Source of the DNA: Eupeodes corollae
Lineage: Eukaryota > Arthropoda > Insecta > Diptera > Syrphidae
Reading direction: 5' to 3'
DNA length: 64,000 nt
NCBI RefSeq assembly: GCF_945859685.1
Contig: NC_079147.1
Span: 145,972,645-146,036,644, forward strand
This document shows, piece after piece, positions 53,559 to 64,000 of the stretch. Made by a program: the position numbers and the translations under genes. Numbering within the stretch: the stretch's first letter is position 1; every line of letters starts with the position of its first letter. Below the pieces are notes generated by a model. That model worked only from the letters and a program-made list of their open reading frames with translations, was not told the DNA's origin and made no database searches.

Positions 53559-54905
53559 TTGAACAATATTAAAAATGAAGCTGAGAGGAATCGTAAGTTG
53601 CATGAGGCCTTGAAGTTGTCCTTACCGGACGCTGAAAACATTCAAATTGATCACTTGCAAAATCCGATTTTTTTTACTGTCCAACCATATTGGAAGCAAG
53701 TAACTCGGCCGAAAACAAGACTGTACGAAAAATACAGCGACTGGTTAAGCGAAACCGAAGCACGGACTTTTAGAAAGCAGGCAAGTGCAGATCAACCATC
53801 TATGGAGCGAAAGCTGTTCAGAAAGAAGTTCGAAGCGTGCGGGAAGAGGTCAAAACGTCGCAGGTTATCAATATTATTTGAACTGGATGATTCCGCTGTG
53901 AGTTTTTTACTTGTGAAAGCTGATCAATCTAATTCTTCTTTGGATTTTAAAACGGACGAGGTGGTATCTTTGATAAACGAGGCAAAACTAACAAAACATC
54001 AATATTTATTACTGAAAGATTTTATTCACTCAAAACTTCCCAATGATTTGCCTTTTTATCAGAAAGTTTTGAATGCCAAGAAGAATGAAAGAAGCAATGT
54101 TACCCATCAGAAATTTCTGTAACGGAATGTTTAGCGGAAATTGATTTACAATCTTTGTTAGACCACACTTCCACAAGAATTGTTGAATCTCAAAAACCTA
54201 TTTTAGATAATGTTACACAGTCTGGTAGCGAGATAGTTTTATTAGGAAAGATTCGATGGGAGTACAGGGCACAGTGAATATAAGCAGACATTTTCAGATC
54301 CAACAACTCCCGATGGCAGTTTTTATTGTCACATACTATGTCTTTCGGCCGAGGATAAAGCTCAGCTCAACTTTCTGAAAGAAAAGCATTTATTCAAAAT
54401 CAGCTTAGGGAACGGTTAGGATTAATTGTTGACAAAACCACGAAGTGAAGGAAGTGGCACACTCAACGACGGCAATACTGCACGTACATTTTTTCATAAT
54501 TCTACCATTTCAGCAGAGGTCCAGGGAATAAATAAAGACTTAGTTGATAGATGTAATTACCTGCTGCAGTGCCTATCGTCGGGTTACAAAATAAACTCGG
54601 AAAAATTGAAGGTATTACGCATTAGACACTGCGAAAATACTTGTTGAAGCTTATGCTTGGTACAACTTGCCTCCATCAATACATAAAGTAGTAATACATG
54701 GCTGTGAAGTCATTGATTATGCTTTATTATCTATTGGTGAGCTACCTGAAGAGGCTGCTGAATAGTGCAATAAGCTAGTGAAGCAGTTCAGACGCGAAAA
54801 AAAACAGAAAACATTGTCGGCAGGTCACCAACACGGATCTTTTGAATAGACTTCTTCTTCATTCTAATATCAAGTCCAAGGAAGTTACCAAGATACCAAA
54901 GAAGT
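53559..54905 (+). pseudogene. RAG1/Transib-like transposase-family relic
   Basis: The open frame at 53559-54122 (187 codons) contains KKFEACGKRSKRRR and EAKLTKHQYLLLKDF. A frame change then gives EISVTECLAEIDLQSLLDHT, and a further one gives FDGSTGHSEYKQTFSDP, a DGS.GHS.YKQ box with a candidate first catalytic Asp. Next comes GSGTLNDGNTARTFF (54460), then AYAWYNLPPSIHKVVIHG and PEEAAE-stop-CNKLVKQFRR (about 54760). These boxes occur in order in a widespread arthropod protein family. I infer from layout (DG...GN.AR...E.RNK) that it is related to RAG1/Transib. Roughly 200 residues between the first and GNTAR boxes are deleted, and one stop falls directly after the candidate catalytic Glu. Confidence 0.6.
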
Positions 54906-54909
54906 GAAC

Positions 54910-55110
54910 GATTTATTCAGTTTCCAATAAACTTATCTATCATCCTGCTTATTAAATTTTTTAATACTCATTCATACGCCATTACTTAAATTTTGGTTAT
55001 TGTAGGTATGTTGCAGATATTTAAAAATAATATTCTCGAATCTTTTTTTTTCGTTGGAAACAAAAATAAAAATAATTCAAGTTACATAGCAAACTATTGA
55101 TAAAAGAACA
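54910..55110. other. AT-rich spacer
   Basis: No feature is recognisable between the RAG1-like relic and the RTE tail. Confidence 0.35.
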
Positions 55111-55112
55111 AA

Positions 55113-57000
55113 ACTTACTTACTTACTTAAGGTGGCGCTACAGTCCTGTGTGAACTAGGGCCTCACCCAACAAACTTCTCCATCTAGCTCGGTCCCTAGC
55201 TAGATGTCTCCAGTTTCGCGCTCCAAGTTGGGTGAGGTCACCTTCCACTTGTGCGCGCCACCTGATCCGCGGTCTTCCTCTACTGCGCTGTCCTGTGAGT
55301 GTGGATTCGAAGACTTTCCGAGCCGGAGCATTGGTTTCCATGCGCTCTACGTGACCCAGCCATCTTAGTCGTTGGACTTTTACCCTTCTGGTTAAGTCTA
55401 CGTCGCTGTACAGCCCGTACAGCTCGTCGTTCCATCTTCTCCACTCCCTTTCGATGCATACGGGACCGTAGATCACACGAAAAACTTTTCTCTCGAACCG
55501 ACCCAAGGTACTTTCATCCGCTTTTGTCATAGTCCATGCTTCTGCGCCGTATAGCAGGACGGGGATGATAAGCGTCTTATATAGCGACACTTTGGTCCCT
55601 CGATAGAAGACTTTACCACTCAATTGCTTTCTTAGCCCAAAGAAACAGCGGTTAGCCAGAGTTATTTTGGGTTTGATCTCAGCGCTGGTGTTGTTTTCTG
55701 CGTTTACAGCGGAGCCTAGGTAGACGAAGTCCTTGACTACCTCAAAGTTACGTCTGTCGATGGTGACGTTTTGACCAAAACGTCGGTGTTGTATGTCCTT
55801 TCTTGACATCAGCATGTACTTTGTTTTGCCCTCATTAACCGTTAAACCCATTTTTGCCGCCTCTGTCTCAATACTCCCAAAAGCCCCATTGACATCACGC
55901 TGAGTTCTTCCGATTATGCCAATGTCATCAGCATATGCTAGTAATTGGGCAGACTTTTGAAAGATAGTGCCTCTAGTGTTGACGTGTGAGCTCTGCACTA
56001 TTCTTTCAAGCACGATGTTAAAAAAATCGCATGACAGCGCATCACCTTGTCTAAAGCCTTTTTTGACGTGAAAAGGTTCTGTTAGGTTGTTTCCAACCTT
56101 TATGGATCAGCGTGAATTCTCCATGATCATCCTGCACAAACGGACGAGTTTGACAGGGATGCCAAAACTAGACATGGCTCTATACAGCTCGTCCCTTTAG
56201 ATGCTGTCATATGCGGCCTTGAAATCGATAAAAAGATGGTGGGTATAGATTTGATGTTCTTGGGTTTTTCAAGGATCTGCTGTAATGTGAATATTTGATC
56301 GACTGTGGACTTTCCTGGTCTAAGAGCACACTGACCTATTAGGTTGTTGTGGATGGGCTTTAAGCGTTCACATATTACGGCAGAAAAGATTTTATAGGCG
56401 ATGTTAAGTAAACTGATTCCTCTATAGTTGGTGCAGTTTAGAGGGTCTCTTTTTTTCAGTATAGGGCAAACAATACTGAGGTTCCATTCATCGGGCATGC
56501 TTTCTTCCGACCATATCTTACAGATAAGTTGGTGCATGCTCCTAACCAACTTATCTCCAGATGCTTTAAAGGGCTCGGCATTAGAGTTATCTGCTCCAGC
56601 GGCTTTGTTAGACTTCAGCTTAGATATGGCAATCTGTATTTCGTCTAAGTCGGGTGGACGGTATTGTTGGCTTTCGTCATCAATGTTGAATGGATCATCC
56701 TGCCTGATAGCGGAATTCAGTTCGTCGTCGCCGTTATACAGTCTGCAGAAGTGATGTTTCCACTTTCGTCTTTGCAGCCTTTGGTTCTAGGTTTATGTAC
56801 CTGTGAATTTCGTTTGACCTGTTCATAAAACTTTCGAACTTAATTCCTGCTTTTATACCTCTCAACATCTTCGACCGCACGCTTCTCATGCCCTCTCTTT
56901 TTCATTCTGAGAAGTCGGCGTTCCACTCGGCTCTTCTGCTCATAGAGCTCATGAGCAGCTCTCGTCCTTTTATGCAGCGCCGCTTTGCGTGCCTGTTGAA
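55113..57000 (-). mobile_element. RTE-clade LINE, 5'-truncated, best-preserved 3' half
   Basis: The 3' end on the minus strand is GGACTGTAGCGCCACCTTAA with a (TAAG)n tail at about 55113-55128. An uninterrupted 291-codon frame (55138-56013) covers YADD (LLAYADDIGIIGR), GKTKYMLMSRK, LLYGAEAWTMTKAD and the C-terminal LRWLGHVERMETNAPARKVF and GARNWRHLARDRARW. Upstream, 56127-56549 has WNLSIVCPILKK and NYRGISLLNIAYKI. A frameshift and stop separate the two, and a deletion lies near 56755. The element stops within the basic linker at about 57000, so the endonuclease is absent. Confidence 0.92.
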
Positions 57001-57261
57001 CGAACAAAACAAGTACATTTAATTTTCAATTTCAACACTTTTAGCTTGAATTAAGTGAAATAAAGGTTAAGCCCAACTAAAACTAAAAATGATTTTACGG
57101 AATAAATTTAAAATGACCGTTCGAAAATTAGTGTAAACACATGTTCACAAAATTCAATTCAAATTTGTCAAGTCCCTATATTTGAAATCTCAATACTAAC
57201 ATCTTTGGTTTGTTTATCCAGACTTGAACTTATATTTAAATATTATAAGCCAAGTAGGTCA

Positions 57262-59105
57262 GGTTAGGTTATAGTGGCTGTCCAAGATAGAAACGGACAC
57301 ACTTAGGCCAGTTTAATGGCCCAATGTGATACCACATGAATCTTGAGGCTTCCTCCTAAGCTCAATGGAACCAGCTTGAGTCCCTTACGAAACGTGAGAG
57401 GCTGATTATACCGATATGATTTAGATCGTTTAGATCGTTAAAGAAGAATTCTCCTAGGTAATTCTTGCGTTTTCGAGCTAGAGCAGGGCATGTGCAGAGA
57501 AGATGAAGAACCGTTTCTTTCTCTTCCTCGTCCATACAACTTCTGCAAAAGTCATTTGAGAATACGCCTAGTCTCGTGGCGTGCTTTCCTATTAGACAGT
57601 GTCCGGTTATGACACCTATTATCGAGCTTATATGCGATCTGCTTAGAGAGAGCAAGCACCTTGAACGTTTTAAATCCAGTGTTGGCCAGATGTTTTTTGT
57701 GGCTTGACACGAGGTGCCTGCCCTCCTCGCAGCGTCTTGCATTAGTAGCAGTTTACAAGTAGCGATTGGTATGCCAGTACTTGCCAAACGTGGTAGGATG
57801 GGCTGTACTGTACCGTTCCTGGCGAGTTCATCTGCCTTACAGTTACCTGGAATGTCTCTATGGCCCTTCACCCAGCATAGGTGAATATTAAAGTGCTGCG
57901 CCATCTCCATTAGAGATGCTCGACAGTTATGGACTGTTATAGAGTTTGTAGAGACAGAGTCCAGAGATTTGATAGCGGCCTGGCTGTCAGAGAAAATACG
58001 GATATCAGTTGTTGATATCACTTATTCTTTGAGCTAAGACAAGACTTCCTTAATCGCCAAAAGTTCAGCCTGGAACACGCTACAATGATTGGGAAGGCGG
58101 AATGAGAGACTTTATTTCAGTAGTTCAGAGTACACACCTCCACGAGCCCCTTTTTTGGTTTTTGAGCCATCGGTGTAAAATTGGATTGACTCATCCTCCA
58201 AGAATGTCCTATCCTCCCAAAAAGATCTGGTAGGTATAGAAATCTGGAAATTCTTGTCCAATTGTAGTTGGGGGATGGTGTGGTCTGTGTGCTTTGGAAT
58301 TGATTCTAAGTACCTTAGAATTACGGAGTGGCCAATGTTGTTATTAGTCCACTGCGACGAAGCATTGAGGCGAATAGCTGAGCTTGCAGCTATTTGTTTA
58401 CTAAATATGTCAAGAAATGTAGGGTAGAGCAAGGTGTCCAGTGCCGCAGACGGGGTCGTGCGAAGCAATCCGCTTGTACATAGGCAGGCTGAACGTTGGA
58501 CTTTATTTAACTTATCCCTGTTTATACCTTTCTCTAAAGCAGTCCACCATACTGCCACACCGTACGTTAAAATCGGTCTGATTATTACCAATAGCTTTTT
58601 TGCAAGAAAAGAGAGCTACAGTAGCTTTTTTGACTCTTTCCTGTACGTTGCGTTTCCAATTTAGTTTTTTGTCTAAGACAAGGCCTAGGTATTTAGCCTC
58701 GTCTGAGAATTTTAATTGGATTCCTTTAATGTAAGGAGGGTTGACAAATGGAATTTTGTATCTCCTCGAAAATAAGACCAGATCGGTTTTGTGTGGGTTA
58801 ACACCCAGTCCACACCGATCAGCCCAAAGTATTAGTCTGTCTAAGGCATTTTGTAAGAGTTCTTTTAGGATATTAAGATGCTTTCCTGAAACTGCTATAG
58901 CAACTTCGTCCGCATAAGCTATCACACTGAAACCCTCCGCATCCAGACTAGTTAGGATTTCATTCACCACTACGTTCCAGAGGAGAGGGGATAGAACACC
59001 ACCTTGTGGTGTCCCTCTACTAACGAAGCCAAGTAATGTTTTTGCGTTTTCCACTTCGATGTTAAATTCAGTGCTTTCAAATAGTTCACCCTGTATGTGA
59101 CCTTA
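57262..59105 (-). mobile_element. LOA/R1-like LINE with RNase H, 5'-truncated
   Basis: It is nearly identical in layout to the copy at 33005-34750. The frame at 59054-58512 has RGTPQGGVLSPLLWNVVVNE, an RT palm reading YADE rather than YADD, NPHKTDLVLFSRR and KYLGLVLDKKLNWKRNV. Then 58591-58112 has GVAVWWTALEKG and FYTDGSKTKKGARGGVY. RNase H continues as AELLAIKE, FSDSQAAIKSLD and HRDIPGNCKADELA (58021-57362), and the C-terminal zinc motif is FCRSCMDEEEKETVLHLLCT. Stops and a frameshift fall near 58025 and 58115. The 3' end carries AACCTAACCTGAC. The YADE change alone would likely abolish RT activity. Confidence 0.92.
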
Positions 59106-59109
59106 TTAC

Positions 59110-61160
59110 CAAAATTAAAATTGGAACAACAAAAGCAATGAAAACCCTTTTAAACTTAAAATCAATAACCCCCTTCCCACACATATATAATCTCTGCCTT
59201 TGATAATATTATGTATGTTTTTAAACTAAATATATGTTTAGGTAGGTAGCTATCAACACTATCTATACATTTCTAAATTTAACAACAAAAGACCGATTTA
59301 AAATAAAATATTCTATTTCTAAACATTACATTTGAAAGCGTTTGCTTCTTCCACAAATGCTAATACTTTCCTATAAAATACATACATTTATTAAACCATA
59401 ATCTATTTAACTGACATAAACCTATTACATTCAAATCGTTACCATTTTATTCTATCTTTGATATACCCATAGATACATAGATATAAACAACATTCGCTAT
59501 TATTGTGGGTGGTGGTGGTGTAAGGTATAGATACTTTATACCATAAAACTGAGAACTGATCCTTCTGAGAAGTTTTATATTTAATGGAATGAAAAAATGA
59601 ACTCCCACTTAAAATTGCTTTGCGCTGCTGTGTAAGTTATTTATATCTAAAAATTGCATTCCATCCGGACGGAGCAGAGATCCGGGCTTGCTGCTTTTGC
59701 TTCTGCTGCTTTTCCTGCTGCCGTTGCTGGTGTTGTCTTCACGCTTGTTCTTCTTATCGATATCGTTTATATTTTTTTTTTTGAATTTTTAAACTATATT
59801 GAGCATAAAACACCGAACTTACACCCACCATCCAAACTTACCCACCCGTCCCATTATATTAATGTTTCCATCGAACTATGAATCTATCACCTTTTTTGCT
59901 TCATTCATTCTGGGATTATGCGGGTCACAAAGAAAAAGTTCAACAACAACAACAAAAAGAAGGTTATAAGAGCGGATTTAATATTTTAGAGACTTATACA
60001 ACCTACTTAGAAGTTCTATTGAAATTTTAGTAATCACCCAACATCAGAGGAATTGGAATTCTTTATCAACATTCTTAATTTTTTTGTTTTTAATTTTTAA
60101 GAAAAAAAAATGTTTTCGAACCAAAAGAGGAATAGAGAAAAGAAAAGGATTTCAAGGCGCAATGAATATTATATTAAAAGAAAAAGGAACAAAAATGACC
60201 AGATACTTATTTCCACCCACATTAATATGTAATTCAAAAATTGTTTCCATCGAACTTTACAGTAGTAGTCATGAATATAGATATACGGATGTATATACCT
60301 TCTATGCACTCGACTTGACTCGACGAGCGACTCAAAACTACCTACCAACGACCCACAAAACAAAGGATTGAATACTTAATAAGAAGTAGGTACTATAATC
60401 CCTTGTAAGCTATAGGTAGTTTGACCTGGTTTGCGAAAGCTTCTTCTTATAGTATACTCTCAGAACCCTACCCTACCCAACCCATGTTAATAATATGGAG
60501 ATGGAGATTGAGGAGCATTGTCGAACTTGCTCGTATTCTTATACTCAGGTATCTATCGACATATTATTATTATAAGAATGAAGGAATGAACGACTTTCCT
60601 TATCTTTTGCCGGACTATACAACAGACACACAAGCTATTAATTTATTATTCCCTTTTGTTTAATTAACCTTTTCTTTAAGGATAATTGATAGATAGATAG
60701 TTGGCTGGCGCAGTAGTAGACATTTGCTGCTGCTACTGCTCATGAAAGGAGGAAAACGGATATGAACTTTAATGGCCTATAATATCTATTCAGTTTAACT
60801 TATACTTTATATTATAAAATATAAGGATGATAGAGTCGGCAGAGGATGTTAAGATATGTAAGACACGATGTAATTGGGGATCAGATTCAATTAGTCGGGT
60901 CGATGGCAAAAGAAAAGAATATATTTGCTCTTTAAGTTGTAGACCTTTTTTCTTTTGTTTATTGAGTTTGTTTAAATTTAAGTTAAACATTTTGAACAAG
61001 CCTATTCTCGAAAGTATAAAAGAATAGATAAGTGTACATAGACATAAGGAAATTGTCGATTAATATACAGAATTTTCTGATAAGGGTTTTCATTTTGATA
61101 TGGCTTCATCTTTAAATTTAAAGAACCTTATCTTCTTATCAAATTTCATCGTGTCCTCAT
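59110..61160. other. Host-like AT-rich DNA with no recognised gene
   Basis: Small frames at 59654-59881, 60084-60371 and 60421-60663 show no domain, and CTG-like triplets near 59690-59740 and 60720 give leucine/alanine-rich nonsense. A short (GATA)n lies near 60690. It is possibly intronic. Confidence 0.4.
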
Positions 61161-61169
61161 TAATTTCAT

Positions 61170-62215
61170 TCATGACATCTTTAAGGTATTGAATCGATTA
61201 AGGAGGAAATAGACTTCATATTTTGTTGGTTTTTCTTTGGTAAGCGCACGTTCAAGGAAATTTTTGGAACCTTCATCGCACATAGACACAGAGTGAGCAT
61301 TAAGACAGAGAGAGAAGGTTTGAAAGGTGTCAGTGCACTTTGGTTTTGAATTCCTGAATAGTGGTGTAATGACTGGTAAAGGTAGAGTAGAGTGACGCAT
61401 TTCACATTCGCGAAGTACGGTTAAAGAACGAATCTCTGTACTTGACAGTATGATCAAAGTTAGGATCAAAAGTAGACTGATGAGAATTTTTAGAGGTGTG
61501 AGTTGTGAGTATTATGGTTTAATTGCTTGAGAAAAGCTCTTTATAGCCTAATTCTTTGAAACAACGATAAAAAAGGGTGAGACAAGAAACTACGACGGTG
61601 TTCAACCTACAAAAATGAATAAACGATGATAGAATCACCAATCCATTTGAATGCTCTATGTCGATAACATTACCAATCAATTTGAATGCTCTACATTCAA
61701 TAGTTTCCAAATGGCTTTAAAAAATTTCAAAAGCACTAGACATGGATACTCAAGGTTTTGACAACTAAGCCTTTTATATAACAGCCAGATCAGAAAAACC
61801 TTTTGCATCGCCTTAGAAAACCCAAACATCTTGTGATATTTTTGGAGACATTGCATATGTGATGTGGTTCAAGTTACACATATCGAGATTTTCGGGGCTT
61901 TTAGTCTACTTGATGTAAATGCCACTCATGGATAGGCATCATTGAGTTTTTGACACATTAGATTCTATTTGATTTTTGATTACCCATTAAACAATGTTGT
62001 CTAGGTCTAAATTTTAGAAGCCTATCAAGCATTGCCGTTGAATATCCACATTCGTAGAGCTGTTTTTCGATGCTAAGGGTTCGATCGTCAACAATGGTGC
62101 ATTTGAAGTTCCAGATAGAAGATTATTAAAAAAGTAAGAAAAAGTGTCGGTGTTAGAACTGAGCCCTGCGGCACACCATCAATTATGTTGGGTTTCCCAA
62201 ACTTGTTACCATTCA
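61170..62215 (-). pseudogene. CR1/Jockey-type LINE, degenerate 3' half
   Basis: Minus-strand translation starts with NKFGKPNIIDGVPQGSVLTP near 62210 (RT palm block). Much decayed sequence follows, then NGLVILSS and VVSCLTLFYRCFKELGYKEL (about 61640-61530) and a C-terminal STEIRSLTVLRECEMRHSTL-like block (61469-61170). The distal blocks occur in the same order in the LINE at 10330-12902. Confidence 0.65.
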
Positions 62216-62479
62216 ATACTAATTGCATTTTTCAGTCCGAAAGATATTTTCTACTACATCGAAGGAGGCTTGCAAATTACCTTTGTTAATAAACTCTTTC
62301 AACGAATTCAGTGATGTCCAGCTGATTGCTAATAGACAAATTCTAGCGGAAAATCGATTAACTTGTTACTGGATATCTACTTCCCTGGTAGCTTTAAAAC
62401 TAAGTAGTTGCAATCAAATACGTTCTTATATCGTATCATACCCAAAAGGTCTAATCACAAATGATAAACCAAGATGGGC

Positions 62480-63620
62480 TCAAACCGTATAACTTTACAG
62501 GCAGGATACCAGTCGAGCTCCAGAAAGTATCGGATATAATAACACCTATTCTTGAGATAATTCTCAGTATGAAAAGAGGTTAATGTTGTCTTTATACCCA
62601 AGGCGAGTAAATACTCGCAAGTTAACACTGAAGATCAAAGACTTAAGTCTATCATCAATCCATCTATAAAATAAAGACCTTATAAAGATTGATTGATATC
62701 CACTTCAGAGCAAACATTGATACATGATTTTTATCTTGGTCACAACATGCTTTGTGTTTGTGTAAATCGATGGAAACGGTGTTACACATAATAGGATACT
62801 CCCACTATCATTAAGAATGCATTATGGTTGCCTTCCTTGACATTGAAGACACCTTTAATAACGTTGACACATCTGTAATCAAACTTGCTTTAACATCTCT
62901 AAACGTAGAGGGTTCGCTTAGAGAGTTAATTAAAAAAACGCTAACCAGAAGAACAATTAACTCAAAACTAAAGACTCTTTTTGACAGAAGAGTTGGCAGC
63001 AGAAGAATACCTCAAGGCGGTAGTGTGCTGTCTACCCTCCTCTGGCACCGGGTGGTCAATGAAATTCCGACCAGTCTTGATGTGGAGGGTTTTAGAGTGA
63101 TTGCTTGACTTTACTATATCAGTTTCATTGAAGCATCTTAATACCCTAAAAGAACTCAGGAAAACCCTCCTTTTATAAAAGATTTTTTTTTTCCAAGAAA
63201 TATGAAATTCCTGATATTAACCTTGCTTTTATAAAAGGTATCCAACTAATGTTTTCAGGTAAATTTTCGACAAAAAACTAAATTGGAAACGTAATATTCT
63301 TAGATATACACAGCAAACAAATAGCTGCAAGCTTTGATATTCGCCTCAGAGCTTTAACACATTGGCCACTTCGTAATTCTTAATTATTAAAAATCAATTC
63401 CCACAACATCCTCAACTAAAGTTCGATGCACAGTTCCAGACTCCTATACCTTCCATATATTTCTGGGAGGATAGGGTATTCTTGGAAGACAAGTCAATCC
63501 ACTTCTTCACGACTAAAATTTAGTCTCTCATTCCCCATTTCCAATGAACGTAACATGTTCCAGACACAACTTATGTTTATAAAAGTAGCCTTGTCCTGGA
63601 TAATTCGAGAAATAACATGT
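62480..63620 (+). pseudogene. LOA/R1-like LINE, strongly decayed
   Basis: The plus frame at 62824-63108 has MVAFLDIEDTFNNVDTSVIK (normally AFLDIEGAFNNV) and RRIPQGGSVLSTLLWHRVVNE, followed by LDVEGFRVIA just before the palm. It is related to the copies at 33 and 57 kb (GTPQGGVLSPLLWNVVVNEI). Past 63115 only short, broken blocks remain. Confidence 0.72.
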
Positions 63621-63829
63621 TCAGGAAATTCTGTTGAAGATTGTGATTTTTTCCTTGCTTGTGGTATCGCTTCAGCGTCTTGTTGAAAATAAATCTATTC
63701 CATATTAATATATTTCAATTCCGTCAAAACAAAAAAATATTAATGACAGCTTGGTATATGCAATCCATTTAATCTCATTGTTAAACAAGCCTCATTTTCG
63801 AATAAGACAGGTGTAAGCACACAGCTCAC

Positions 63830-63960
63830 TTATGCCAAAACCGCACCAAAGAGTGAAACTTTTTGAATGTAGAGGCTTTTCAAAATTTTTTTTTGGATTT
63901 GCCGAGCTATGAAATGGCACATTTCTGCTTATTTACGAAGCCTCCTGTCAAGTCTAAAAA
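63830..63960 (-). pseudogene. Mariner-like transposase scrap
   Basis: The minus strand reads RGFVNKQKCAIS, then FKKFHSLVRFWHK, resembling the GYVNKQNCRIW...VWCGLYAGG stretch of DD41D mariners. It is short and runs towards the window edge. Confidence 0.5.
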
Positions 63961-64000
63961 AGGTGAAGTTAACGATCCTTACAACTACAAGTATCGTAGA

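Overview
The window reads as eukaryotic, AT-rich insect DNA, most likely from a higher (brachyceran) fly. The evidence is the transposon set: RTE, Jockey, CR1-like and LOA/R1-like LINEs; DD34D and DD41D mariners (the latter resembling the rosa group known from tephritid flies); Tc1, hAT and BEL/Pao remnants; and a gypsy-type endogenous retrovirus. Long simple repeats and AT-rich introns or intergenic DNA lie between them. I found no complete host protein-coding gene. The species cannot be fixed from sequence alone.

Layout. 0-8 kb: a decayed RTE (minus), a CR1-like scrap, a tRNA-headed SINE, an old mariner remnant, and a nearly full-length but broken RTE element (5.2-8.0 kb, plus). 8-10.3 kb: quiet DNA, then an 837-bp (ACTAAG)n array. 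10.3-13.6 kb: two CR1/Jockey-type LINE relics. 14.7-17.1 kb: a nest in which a DD41D mariner and a BEL/Pao fragment sit inside a DD34D mariner bounded by its own terminal repeats. 18-21 kb: a Tc1 relic with an (ATTCT)n array, then a second DD41D mariner in inverted orientation. 21.9-23.1 kb: a degenerate minisatellite whose unit resembles a heat-shock element. 23.5-34.8 kb: Jockey, LOA/R1-like, Tc1, mariner, SINE and RTE copies. 34.8-36.2 kb: host-like DNA with a sequence matching a recursive-splicing (ratchet) site. 36-39.5 kb: RTE relics interrupted by a hAT relic.

41.0-47.9 kb holds the youngest element. It is a minus-strand gypsy-class retroelement with two 368-bp LTRs that look identical, a 5-bp target duplication, a tRNA-Lys-type primer site, an intact 1089-codon pol frame and an intact env, but almost no gag. 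A canonical -1 slippery heptamer survives in phase at the gag/pol junction. 48-64 kb: a 272-bp inverted-repeat MITE, host-like intergenic or intronic DNA, mariner remnants, a RAG1/Transib-like transposase relic, a second large RTE copy, a second LOA/R1-like copy, and further LINE scraps.

How the parts relate. The SINE and the RTE share the same 3' terminus, so the RTE is the likely source of the SINE's retrotransposition machinery. The LOA/R1-like copies end in CCTAA-type tails. The gypsy copy, without gag, must have been packaged in trans. The host contribution is probably intronic: the ratchet-site candidate suggests that the plus strand carries a very long host intron.
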